Positions 1 through 6,704 of a DNA stretch of 11,119 nucleotides are shown piece by piece. The position numbers and the translations under genes were made by a program. Positions within the stretch are counted from its first letter, which is position 1; every line of letters begins with the position of its first letter. Below the pieces are notes generated by a model. The model was not told the origin of the DNA and did not search any database. It was given only the letters and a program-made list of their open reading frames with translations. This stretch comes from UBA6215 sp964484255 (lineage in GTDB: Bacteria > Omnitrophota > Gorgyraeia > Pluralincolimonadales > Pluralincolimonadaceae): the NCBI GenBank assembly GCA_964484255.1, contig CAZAEH010000037.1, positions 1 through 11,119 on the forward strand. Reading direction: 5' to 3'.

Positions 1-905
1 GTTGCGATCACCGGGAACCTGCCCACGAACTCAGGTATCATGCCGAATTTCAAGAGGTCCTCGGGCTCTACCTGCGAAAGCACATCGCCGAGCTTCCTGG
101 CTTTTTCTTCCTGGGCGCTGAAACCTATCGTCTTCCTTCCTGCGCGGCGCTCGATTATCTTGTCCAAAGTAGAGAAAGTCCCGCCGCAGATAAAAAGGAC
201 ATTAGATGTATCTATCTGTATATATTCCTGCTGGGGGTGTTTCCTGCCGCCCTGCGGAGGCACGTTGGCTATGGTGCCTTCCAATATCTTCAAGAGGGCC
301 TGCTGTACGCCCTCGCCGGAAACGTCCCTGGTAACCGACACGTTGTCCTGAGTCTTCCCTATCTTATCTATCTCATCGATATAAATTATACCGTACTGGG
401 CGCGCTTGACATCGTAATTGCATGCCTGCAACAGGCGCAATAATACATTCTCGACGTCTTCGCCGACATATCCGGCTTCCGTAAGGGGAGTCGCATCGCA
501 AAGCGCAAAGGGCACATCCAGGACCTTGGCAAGAGTTCTCGCAAGGAGGGTCTTGCCGGAACCCGTAGGGCCGATGAGCAGAACGTTCGATTTCTCGAAC
601 TCCACGTCACGGTTCTGGATCTGGGTGACTATCCTCTTATAATGGTTATAAACGGCCACGGAAAGCTGGCGCTTGGCGCGCTCTTGGCCTATGATATACT
701 GGTCGAGTTGGCGCTTGATCTCGGCAGGTTTTAGAAGCTCCTTGACCTTGTTCTCGCGCTTTAGCTTAAGCTCTTCTTCCTCGTCACTGGACAGTATCTG
801 GCTGCAAAGCCTGACGCAACTTTCGCAAATATAAGCGCCTTGGCCCGAAAAAAGTTTTTTGACTTTTTCGCGGGATTTCCCGCAAAACGAGCATCTTTCT
901 GCCAT
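1..905 (-). CDS. clpX: ATP-dependent protease unfoldase subunit ClpX (3' end outside window)
   Basis: AAA+ unfoldase that recognises tagged or folded substrates in the cytoplasm and threads them into the ClpP peptidase. 301 residues are visible and the C-terminus runs off the left edge. Seen in the translation: an N-terminal zinc-binding domain with Cys5, Cys8, Cys27 and Cys30; Walker A GPTGSGKT at 112-119; pore loop GYVG at 145-148; Walker B ending IIYIDEID at 173-180; the RKH loop at 221-223; the IGF tripeptide at 260-262 that in this family docks on ClpP; and the putative arginine finger in PEFVGR at 291-296. All canonical parts are present and the frame is intact. The ATG lies only 16 bases after the CCA end of tRNA-Gln, and the only Shine-Dalgarno-like sequence is a weak CGAGA. 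clpP is not in the window. The family assignment is very secure. Confidence 0.97.
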   Translation of the reverse strand, partial: MAERCSFCGKSREKVKKLFSGQGAYICESCVRLCSQILSSDEEEELKLKRENKVKELLKPAEIKRQLDQYIIGQERAKRQLSVAVYNHYKRIVTQIQNRDVEFEKSNVLLIGPTGSGKTLLARTLAKVLDVPFALCDATPLTEAGYVGEDVENVLLRLLQACNYDVKRAQYGIIYIDEIDKIGKTQDNVSVTRDVSGEGVQQALLKILEGTIANVPPQGGRKHPQQEYIQIDTSNVLFICGGTFSTLDKIIERRAGRKTIGFSAQEEKARKLGDVLSQVEPEDLLKFGMIPEFVGRFPVIA

Positions 906-921
906 ATTAATTTTCTCGCAC

Positions 922-995
922 TGGTTGCCCGGTGAGGATTCGAACCTCAACGCCGAGATCCAAATTCTCGTGTGCTACCTTTACACTACCGGGCA
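922..995 (-). tRNA. tRNA-Gln (anticodon TTG), CCA encoded
   Basis: The minus strand folds into a full cloverleaf. The acceptor stem is TGCCCGG/CCGGGCA, the D-arm is GTG...CAC, and the anticodon stem is CGAGA/TCTCG with loop ATTTGGA. The T-arm is TGAGG/CCTCA with loop TTCGAAT, and the variable region is a short GCGT. Positions 34-36 read TTG, so it decodes CAA and specifies glutamine. Discriminator A at 925 is followed by a genomically encoded CCA at 922-924. The gene sits between spoVG and clpX on the same strand. The leader between the CCA end and the clpX start is 16 bases, so the two are probably on one transcript. Confidence 0.95.
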
Positions 996-1010
996 GAAGA
1001 ATTCAAACTA

Positions 1011-1047
1011 TAAGGGCTAGACCTTGCCCTTAAGTGAAATGGGCAAG
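1011..1047 (-). promoter_or_regulatory. two mutually exclusive hairpins between spoVG and tRNA-Gln
   Basis: In transcription order the RNA carries CTTGCCC (1047-1041), TAAGGGCAAG (1032-1023) and GCCCTTA (1017-1011). The middle arm can pair over 7 bp with the upstream arm (11-nt loop) or over 7 bp with the downstream arm (8-nt loop), but not both fully. The downstream hairpin is followed by TAGTTTGAATTC, a poor U-tract. This could be a 3' end or processing element for spoVG mRNA, a weak attenuator, or chance. A TATAGT at 1012-1007 could be a -10 box for the tRNA, but no good -35 lies upstream. Confidence 0.35.
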
Positions 1048-1062
1048 CCTATCCCTGTGGGA

Positions 1063-1497
1063 TTAGTCCTCTTCTTCTGCGTATTCTCCCCCTCTGACAG
1101 GGGAAGGGCCCTTTTTCTTCTCTACTTCGAAAGCATCCAGGACCTTCTTCTGGATCAGCTCCCTGAATTCGAGAGTTATTGGATGGGCTATATCTTTATG
1201 TTCTGACTGACGAACAGAAGCTTCCTCTTCCGGGGATTTCGCGACCGGACGGGCTATGCCATCGAGGCTGCTTCCGCAATTATTGCAATATTTTGACCTT
1301 ACTACGTTCTTGAACCTGCATTTCGGGCACGCCTCTTTCATCTTCCTGGAAGGCATCGCCACAAAAAGCCCCTTCTGCCCTTCTATTACCTTTATATTCC
1401 TGACGACAAAACAGTTGTCGAAAGTCACGGTAGCATAAGCCTTTAACTTCTTGTCCTGGCCCTCCTTAAGAAAGACCCTTACTTCTGTGATAACCAT
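1063..1497 (-). CDS. spoVG: SpoVG family RNA/DNA-binding regulator with inserted zinc ribbon
   Basis: SpoVG proteins are small nucleic-acid-binding regulators, known from Bacillus septation and sporulation and from virulence control in Staphylococcus and Listeria. The N-terminal part (1-52) matches the family, including FDNCFVVRNIKVIEG and GLFVAMPSRK. The C-terminal part resumes at residue 100 with HKDIAHPITLEFRELIQKKV, the family's DI(A/T)HPI helix region. Between them lie about 47 extra residues containing CPKC (57-60) and CNNC (71-74), a typical zinc ribbon. Usual SpoVG has only a few residues there. The length is 144 residues against about 95 for the B. subtilis protein. ATG 1497 is chosen because AAAAGGAG lies 6 bases upstream and the family homology begins there; the upstream extension falls inside ispE. 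It follows ispE by 43 bases, echoing the ispE-spoVG neighbourhood of Bacillus. The family call is secure; what the insert does is unknown. Confidence 0.93.
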   Translation of the reverse strand: MVITEVRVFLKEGQDKKLKAYATVTFDNCFVVRNIKVIEGQKGLFVAMPSRKMKEACPKCRFKNVVRSKYCNNCGSSLDGIARPVAKSPEEEASVRQSEHKDIAHPITLEFRELIQKKVLDAFEVEKKKGPSPVRGGEYAEEED

Positions 1498-1540
1498 CTC
1501 AACCGCTCCTTTTATGCATAGACGAAAAGCGGCCGGCTTA

Positions 1541-2404
1541 TTACCACAATGTTGTCGCGATAAAAGCCTGCCAGCCTTCTCTAAGAACGAGCTTATTTTT
1601 GGCGTCGAGCGCTTCCTCTCTGCTCGAAGCTGCGCCAAAAACAGTGGGCCCGCTTCCGCTCATCATAACAACTTTAAGCCCGGATCTGATTATTTCAGAT
1701 TTGATCTCGGAGATGGCACTATGCAAGCGAACTACCGGGTCTTCTAAACTATTAAAGACAAATCCCTTAAGCGCATCAAATTTGATGTCCTTAAGGCAGG
1801 CAGGGTCAATTGTACTATGGGCCAGAGTGGGTGTCAAGCCCAAATTTAGGCCCTGATAGGCGTCTTTTGCAAGGACCGGGAAACCCGGGTTGACAAGAAG
1901 ATACCAGAACCCCTTTCCCTGGGGTGCTGCCTCCAGGACTTCGCCTCTTCCTTTGCCAACGGCCCTGCCGGCATCCATAAGGAAAAAAGCCACGTCGGCG
2001 CCTATGGCGCTGCCTATCTCAAAAAGTTCTTCCTTACTGACTTTCAAGCCCCATAATTGGCTCAAACCACGCAGGGCATAGGCACAATTAGAGCTCGCTC
2101 CTCCAAGGCCTGCAGCTACGGGAATATTCTTTTTAAGGTTTATCTCGACCCCTAGTGAAGGTATAGCGTACCTTTCTTTAAGCATCTGGGCGGCCTTGTA
2201 TACCAGGTTGCGTCGGTCACAAGGGACTTGTGGGTTATCACACTTGATCACAATTTCATCGGCTATGGCCTTAAACGACAGCTCATCGCAAAGGTCGATA
2301 CGCTCGAATACGGTCTCTATATCGTGGTAGCCGTCAGGCCTCTTGCCGAGAACCTTCAGGTAAAGGTTGATCTTCGCGGGAGATTTCAGCGTGACTTCAG
2401 ACAT
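1541..2404 (-). CDS. ispE: 4-diphosphocytidyl-2-C-methyl-D-erythritol kinase IspE
   Basis: GHMP-family kinase that phosphorylates 4-(CDP)-2-C-methyl-D-erythritol in the MEP pathway to isopentenyl diphosphate; cytoplasmic. The 287 residues match the family length. Visible motifs are the N-terminal SPAKINLYLKVLGKRPDGYH with the active-site Lys11, the ATP-binding glycine-rich loop PVAAGLGGASS around residues 95-105, Asp137 in GADVAFFL as the catalytic base, and the C-terminal GHMP motif MMSGSGPTVFG. Its ATG shares one base with the stop of the transketolase C-terminal gene (TGATG), which implies translational coupling. A GTG one codon upstream (2407) is an alternative start. The frame is intact and the identification is secure. 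Confidence 0.96.
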   Translation of the reverse strand: MSEVTLKSPAKINLYLKVLGKRPDGYHDIETVFERIDLCDELSFKAIADEIVIKCDNPQVPCDRRNLVYKAAQMLKERYAIPSLGVEINLKKNIPVAAGLGGASSNCAYALRGLSQLWGLKVSKEELFEIGSAIGADVAFFLMDAGRAVGKGRGEVLEAAPQGKGFWYLLVNPGFPVLAKDAYQGLNLGLTPTLAHSTIDPACLKDIKFDALKGFVFNSLEDPVVRLHSAISEIKSEIIRSGLKVVMMSGSGPTVFGAASSREEALDAKNKLVLREGWQAFIATTLW

Positions 2405-3345
2405 CACTTTTTCAATTTCAGGACTTCAAGGGCAGCCGCAGTTATACCTTCGGAACTAAGGCCGAAATACTTCATAAGGTCCCTGGCCTCCCCCGATTCA
2501 CCGAAACGGTCTTTCATTCCAACCATCCTCACGGGGACCGGGAAATTCTCGGCAAGCACTTCAGCTACCGCGCTTCCCATGCCGCCCACTACCGTATGCT
2601 CCTCGGCGGTAACTATTGCGCCTGTTTCTTTAGCGGCCTTTACAACCGCATCCTTATCTATGGGCTTGACCGTATGAAGGTTGATGACCCTGGCCGATAT
2701 GCCCTGTTTCTTAAGTTCCTCGCAGGCCTTCATGGCCTCTTGCACCATTATGCCGGTGCCTATTATAGTCAGGTCCGAGCCTTCCGCCATAGTAACGGCC
2801 TTGCCTATCTTATAATCCCCTTTATAACCGGTTATGACGGGGAAAGGTTCGCGCCCCAGTCTGAGATATACCGGCCCTTTATAGGAAGCTGCCGCAATGG
2901 TAGCCAATCTGGCTTCCTCGGAATCGCATGGTACTATAACGGTCATGTTGGGCAGCACACGCATAAGCGTTATCTCCTCAAGGGCCTGGTGCGAAGCGCC
3001 ATCAGGACCTACCGAGATGCCGCCGTGGCTGCCGACTATCTTGACATTAAGGTTCATGTAGCAAACTGACAACCTTATCTGGTCCCACGCCCTACCCGAG
3101 GCGAATATCCCGAACGTTGCCGCAAAAGGTATCTTGCCGCAGAGGGCAAAACCCGCTGCGGTCGACATCATGTCCTGTTCGGCGACGCCGAAATCGAAGA
3201 ACCTCTCGGGATATTTGTCCTTGAACCAGTTTGCCCTTACCGAGGAGGTAAGGTCGGCCGAAAGAACGACGACTTCCTCGTTAGTCTTGCCGAGTTCTAC
3301 CAGAGCTTCTCCAAAACCGTCACGGGTTGGTTTTAAGTCTGCCAT
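2404..3345 (-). CDS. transketolase, C-terminal subunit (pyrimidine-binding and C-terminal domains)
   Basis: This is the second chain of a two-gene transketolase, transferring C2 ketol units between sugar phosphates in the non-oxidative pentose phosphate pathway with thiamine diphosphate. The 313 residues cover the Pyr domain and the C-terminal domain. Glu56 in DFGVAEQDM is the conserved glutamate that activates the ThDP pyrimidine, and GPDGASHQALEEI around 113-125 is a transketolase signature with His119. The C-terminal domain begins near residue 190 with DLTIIGTGIMV. It lies 4 bases after the N-terminal half, and its GAGGG ribosome-binding sequence is inside the end of that gene. Two-chain transketolases are common in archaea and many uncultivated bacteria. 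A DXS-like or other ketolase specificity cannot be excluded from sequence alone. Confidence 0.94.
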   Translation of the reverse strand: MADLKPTRDGFGEALVELGKTNEEVVVLSADLTSSVRANWFKDKYPERFFDFGVAEQDMMSTAAGFALCGKIPFAATFGIFASGRAWDQIRLSVCYMNLNVKIVGSHGGISVGPDGASHQALEEITLMRVLPNMTVIVPCDSEEARLATIAAASYKGPVYLRLGREPFPVITGYKGDYKIGKAVTMAEGSDLTIIGTGIMVQEAMKACEELKKQGISARVINLHTVKPIDKDAVVKAAKETGAIVTAEEHTVVGGMGSAVAEVLAENFPVPVRMVGMKDRFGESGEARDLMKYFGLSSEGITAAALEVLKLKK

Positions 3346-3349
3346 ATAT

Positions 3350-4177
3350 TTATAGACCCTCTTCTATCTCTTTTAAGGTTTTCTCAAGGTCCGCCTTCTT
3401 GGGCGTTGTCCCATGGAACCCGACCGAGTTCTTCTCGACGTATGAGACTCCCTTGCCTTTTACGGTATGGGCTATTATCACGGTGGGCTTACCCTTGATC
3501 ATCTCGGCTTTATCGAAAGCATCCATAAGTTGTTTGAAGTCGTGCCCGTCAACCTCGAGGACATGCCAGCCGAAAGCCGCCCATTTGTCCTTAAGCGGTT
3601 CAATATTCTTGACGTCGCTGAGCCATCCGTCTATCTGCTGCTTGTTATAATCAACTATGGCGCAGAGGTTGTCTATCTTGTAATGGGCAGAGGTCATCGC
3701 CGCTTCCCAGACCTGCCCCTCATCCTGTTCTCCGTCTCCCATAAGGCAATATACCCTGTAATCCTTGAAATCCAGGCGCCCGGCAAGAGCCATTCCGTTT
3801 GATATCGAAAGGCCCTGGCCAAGAGAACCGGTGGATGCCTCGCAACCCGGCGTGCTCAAACTGGCATGCCCCTGCAATATCGAACCGCGCTTCCTCAAGG
3901 TCATGAGCGCCTCGCACGGGAAGAATCCCCTGCGCGCCAAGACCGCATAAAGCGTAGGGCACGTATGCCCTTTGGAGAGCACGAACCTGTCCCTCTCAGC
4001 CCACTTTGGGTTCTTGGGGTCGTTCTGCAATTTATAGTAATAGAGCGCTACAACGATCTCGACGCAGGACAGCGAGCCTGATGTATGCCCGGAGCCCGCT
4101 TCCGAAAGCATCGTCAGCACGTCCTTCCTTATCTCTTTCGCAATATCCTTAAGCTGGTCTACACTGGGTCTGTTCAT
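3350..4177 (-). CDS. transketolase, N-terminal subunit (ThDP pyrophosphate-binding domain)
   Basis: First chain of the split transketolase, which binds the diphosphate end of ThDP and Mg2+ and pairs with the product of the next gene. In the 275 residues, GSGHTSGS (28-35) and SKGH (68-71) supply active-site histidines, GSLGQGL sits at 117-123, and the ThDP motif runs from GDG (147-149) to DYN (176-178). His255 in the C-terminal GFHGTTP resembles the position that contacts substrate in full-length enzymes. The start ATG directly abuts the TAG of the preceding TPR gene with no spacing. No strong Shine-Dalgarno is seen, so translation probably depends on coupling. The assignment is secure as a subunit type; the sugar substrate is inferred. 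Confidence 0.95.
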   Translation of the reverse strand: MNRPSVDQLKDIAKEIRKDVLTMLSEAGSGHTSGSLSCVEIVVALYYYKLQNDPKNPKWAERDRFVLSKGHTCPTLYAVLARRGFFPCEALMTLRKRGSILQGHASLSTPGCEASTGSLGQGLSISNGMALAGRLDFKDYRVYCLMGDGEQDEGQVWEAAMTSAHYKIDNLCAIVDYNKQQIDGWLSDVKNIEPLKDKWAAFGWHVLEVDGHDFKQLMDAFDKAEMIKGKPTVIIAHTVKGKGVSYVEKNSVGFHGTTPKKADLEKTLKEIEEGL

Positions 4178-5686
4178 CTATTTGTCTGCTCTTTCGGCTT
4201 TTTCGAGCTTCTCTTTTATCCCTTTCTGGTCAGGATCAAGCTCCAGGGATTTCTTCCAAAATTCTTTCGCCTTGTCTGTTAACCCCTTCTTGTAATACAC
4301 GTCTCCAATGTGGTCGAATAACACCGGATCTTTACCATAGATCTCTATGGCTTTCTTCAGCTCTATCTCCGCTTCATCGACCATACCCTTACGGTAATAG
4401 GCCCATCCCAGGCTGTCTATATAAGCCCCGTTGTTCGGGCTTATCTCCAGGGCGCGTTTTATGAGTATTATAGCCTCGTCGAGCTTAACGCCGTCCTCGG
4501 CATACATATACCCGAGATAATTAAGCGCATCGGCATGCTTCGGGTTAAGCTCTATGGCCTTCCTGAGGTTCTCTTCCGAAAGCTTGCGCTCCCCCTGGCG
4601 TTCGTAAGCGGCACCCAGGTAAAAATACCCTTCCGCGTCTTGCGGGGACAACTCCACGGCCCTTTTATAGGAAACAAGGGCCTCTTCCTTCATCTTTTTC
4701 TGAGAATATGCCATTCCCTTGACGATATATATTACGCTTATCTCTTTTACGTCCTTCAATACTGCCGCCTTGTCGAGGACTTTTATCGCCTCGTCGGGCT
4801 TTTTGTCGTCAAGGTACAGATAAGCCAGGTCAAGGTAACCGTCCGCCTTGTCCGGCTCAAGGTCTATAATAAGCTTGAAGGTCTTTATCGCCTCGTCGGG
4901 CTTTTTGTCCCTGTAATAGGCATGGGCGAGCAACTTGTATATCTTAATGTTAAGCGGCTCGGAATCGAGGATCTTCTTGTAATCCTCTATCGCCTTCGGA
5001 TAGTCACCCCGCAACTCATAGAGCACCGCCCTGCTTAAGCGCGCCTCGGTATAGTCAGGATCGAGCTTAAGGGCCTCGTTGAAATGTTCGAGGGCCTGGT
5101 CGTATTTCTCGAGCTTGCTGTAAAAGATCCCTAACGTGAAATGGATAAGGCTTGTATCCGTGCCCTCTTTGAGGATGTTCTCGTAGACCTGGGCGGCTTC
5201 TTCTATCTTTTGCTGTATGACATAAAGGTCGGCCAGGGAAGCGAGCGCTTTTATGTCATGCGGGTCCCTTTTTACTATCTCTTCGTACTGGGCCGCAGCC
5301 TTGTCGGATTCCTTGTTTATTGTATAAAGAAGGGCAAGTATAAAACGCGCCTTGGTGTCGTCGGGATCTATGGATATGGCCGCATCGAGATACTTGGAGG
5401 CCTCGGCCGTATTATTGATCCTTATGTAGTCAAGGGCTATCCTCGTGTTTGTCGTAGAGGATGCCGGATCAAGCTTAAGGGCAAGCTTGTACTCATCCAG
5501 GGCGGTGTCAAATTTCCCCTCTCCGTCGAGAACAGTACCCATAAGGAAATGGGCATATGCCTTAGCGGCGGAGTTCCCTTCGGTGGACCTGGAATATAGA
5601 GGTGACCCTTTTATCATGACAAAAAGGGCCACCCCTATCACAGATAAGACTAAATACCTTTTCACGTGATAAAAAGTCAGGTTCAC
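4178..5686 (-). CDS. TPR-repeat protein with N-terminal signal/membrane segment
   Basis: A 502-residue protein of unknown specific function. A hydrophobic stretch at residues 11-26 follows KR and is either a signal peptide or an uncleaved anchor, placing the rest outside the cytoplasm. From about residue 41 to 486 it is a continuous array of about 13 tetratricopeptide repeats of 34 residues, with the usual A/Y/G/P pattern (for example ALEHFNEALKLDPDY), ending in a short charged tail. Such arrays are scaffolds for assembly or for envelope processes. The start is uncertain: GTG 5686 gives the full ORF, while GTG 5665 gives a more typical signal start (KRYLVLSV); neither has a clear Shine-Dalgarno. 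Repeats 7 and 8 share a near-identical DNA segment. The gene sits between the bS22-like gene and transketolase, which gives no clear functional clue. Confidence 0.85.
   Translation of the reverse strand: MNLTFYHVKRYLVLSVIGVALFVMIKGSPLYSRSTEGNSAAKAYAHFLMGTVLDGEGKFDTALDEYKLALKLDPASSTTNTRIALDYIRINNTAEASKYLDAAISIDPDDTKARFILALLYTINKESDKAAAQYEEIVKRDPHDIKALASLADLYVIQQKIEEAAQVYENILKEGTDTSLIHFTLGIFYSKLEKYDQALEHFNEALKLDPDYTEARLSRAVLYELRGDYPKAIEDYKKILDSEPLNIKIYKLLAHAYYRDKKPDEAIKTFKLIIDLEPDKADGYLDLAYLYLDDKKPDEAIKVLDKAAVLKDVKEISVIYIVKGMAYSQKKMKEEALVSYKRAVELSPQDAEGYFYLGAAYERQGERKLSEENLRKAIELNPKHADALNYLGYMYAEDGVKLDEAIILIKRALEISPNNGAYIDSLGWAYYRKGMVDEAEIELKKAIEIYGKDPVLFDHIGDVYYKKGLTDKAKEFWKKSLELDPDQKGIKEKLEKAERADK
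4782..4909. repeat. 26-bp direct repeat inside the TPR gene, 102-bp period
   Basis: The same 26 bases occur at 4782-4807 and 4884-4909. The offset of 102 bp is exactly one 34-codon TPR, and both copies encode DKKPDEAIK. This suggests a fairly recent duplication or gene conversion of one TPR unit. Confidence 0.8.
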
Positions 5687-5695
5687 AGGAAATTG

Positions 5696-5785
5696 CTACT
5701 TCTTCTTGTGCCTGTCCCTGCGGAGTCTCTTCTTCCTCTTGTGCGTACGTATCTTTCTTCTTTTACGCTTCTTGCCGCACGGCAT
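5696..5785 (-). CDS. bS22/mS38-like small ribosomal protein (AURKAIP1/COX24 domain)
   Basis: A 29-residue, extremely basic protein: almost every residue after MPCG is Lys, Arg or His, with the pattern KKRKRRKIRTHKRKKRLRR. This matches the bacterial AURKAIP1/COX24-domain family, whose members are about 30 residues long and correspond to mycobacterial bS22 and mitochondrial mS38, bound in the small ribosomal subunit near the decoding site. It is too short for usual ORF cut-offs but has a very strong ribosome-binding site (AAAGGAGG ending 11 bases before the ATG), whose first base belongs to the hisG stop codon. It sits between hisG and the TPR gene and is clearly translated from the same mRNA. 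The family assignment rests on composition and pattern; I could not align it. Confidence 0.82.
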   Translation of the reverse strand: MPCGKKRKRRKIRTHKRKKRLRRDRHKKK

Positions 5786-5802
5786 CTTTCGACTCCCCTC
5801 CT

Positions 5803-6678
5803 TTAGTATATTACCTTGTTAAGCGGATATTCTATTATGCCCTCCGCACCGGCTGATCTCAATTTAGGTATGAGCTCGCGGACCTGTTTCTCATCGATGA
5901 TCGTCTCGACGGCAACCCACCCTTTTACGCTCAAGTGGGATATGGTAGGCCTGCGCATGGCTGGGAGCGCCTTGAGGACCTTGTCCAGGTCGTTCTCGGA
6001 GACGTTCATCTTAAGCCCGACTTTTTCTTCCGCGGCTATGGCGCCTTTCAACAACAACGCTATCTGCTCTATCTTGCACTTCTTCCAACTGTCTTTCCAG
6101 GACTTCTTATTGGCGATAAGCTGCGTGGTGGAAGTGCAAAGGGTATCTACGATCTTAAGGTTATGGGCCCTGAGCGAAGAACCGGTCTCCGTCAGCTCAA
6201 CTATGGCATCTACAAGGCCCGAATAGACCTTGGCCTCGGTAGCACCCCATGAGAACTCTACGTCTGCCTTTATATTCTTCTTTTTAAGGTATGCTTTAGT
6301 GAAGTTTACCAGCTCCGTGGCTACTCTCTTGCCGTTAAGGTCCTTTATGCTGCGGATACCCGAACTTTCAGGGACCGCCAGGACCCAGCGCACGGGGTTC
6401 AGGCTTTGTTTTGCATAGGTAAGTTCGTCGACGCGGACGACGTCGGAGCCGTTCTCCAACACCCAGTCGTTGCCGGTTATGCCGCAATCGAGTATCCCTT
6501 GCTCCACGTAACGGGACATCTCCTGGGCCCTGAGCAGGACAGGTTCAAGCTCTTTATCGTCTACGGAAGGGAAGTAAGACCTTTCGGAGCCGGACAAGGA
6601 AAACCCGGCCTTTTTAAACAGTTTAAAGGTAGCCTCTTGCAGGCTACCCTTTGGTAGTCCTATCTTTAGCTTTGACAT
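5803..6678 (-). CDS. hisG: ATP phosphoribosyltransferase, long form (HisG-L)
   Basis: Catalyses the first step of histidine synthesis, joining ATP and PRPP to phosphoribosyl-ATP. At 291 residues it is the long form, which has its own regulatory domain and does not need HisZ. The N-terminal IGLPKGSLQ and the PRPP-binding loop ELTETGSSLRAHNL (161-174) are diagnostic. From about residue 220 a C-terminal ACT/PII-like domain, with PAMRRPTISHLS and GAEGIIEYP, would bind histidine for feedback inhibition. ATG 6678 is chosen over an in-frame start at 6714 because family homology starts with SKLKIGLPKG and the longer version would overlap the preceding gene. No other his gene is in the window, so it is separated from any his operon here. 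The AGGGG ribosome-binding sequence can be paired in a hairpin. Confidence 0.95.
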   Translation of the reverse strand: MSKLKIGLPKGSLQEATFKLFKKAGFSLSGSERSYFPSVDDKELEPVLLRAQEMSRYVEQGILDCGITGNDWVLENGSDVVRVDELTYAKQSLNPVRWVLAVPESSGIRSIKDLNGKRVATELVNFTKAYLKKKNIKADVEFSWGATEAKVYSGLVDAIVELTETGSSLRAHNLKIVDTLCTSTTQLIANKKSWKDSWKKCKIEQIALLLKGAIAAEEKVGLKMNVSENDLDKVLKALPAMRRPTISHLSVKGWVAVETIIDEKQVRELIPKLRSAGAEGIIEYPLNKVIY

Positions 6679-6679
6679 G

Positions 6680-6704
6680 GCCCCTATTTTATATTCAAAG
6701 GGGC
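6680..6704 (-). promoter_or_regulatory. hairpin that could mask the hisG ribosome-binding site
   Basis: GCCCCT at 6704-6699 and AGGGGC at 6685-6680 (minus strand) form a 6-bp inverted repeat with a 13-base A/T-rich loop, ending 1 base before the hisG ATG. The AGGGG arm is the only Shine-Dalgarno candidate for hisG. The upstream arm starts in the stop codon of the previous gene, so ribosomes finishing that gene would open the stem. It has no T-tract, so it is not an intrinsic terminator. It may be chance. Confidence 0.3.

Noticed and set aside
386..642. Short ORFs on both strands inside the clpX region
   Set aside because: They are out-of-frame shadows of the intact clpX reading frame, which continues off the left edge.
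1007..1035. Dedicated promoter for tRNA-Gln
   Set aside because: TATAGT is an acceptable -10, but the bases 16-18 upstream (ACTTAA region) do not resemble a -35.
1498..1638. Upstream extension of spoVG to a 191-residue ORF
   Set aside because: It would run into ispE, has no SpoVG homology before residue 48 of that ORF, and ATG 1497 has a strong ribosome-binding site.
4535..5599. Two long plus-strand ORFs (167 and 152 residues) opposite the TPR gene
   Set aside because: They mirror the repetitive codon pattern of the TPR gene and resemble no protein.
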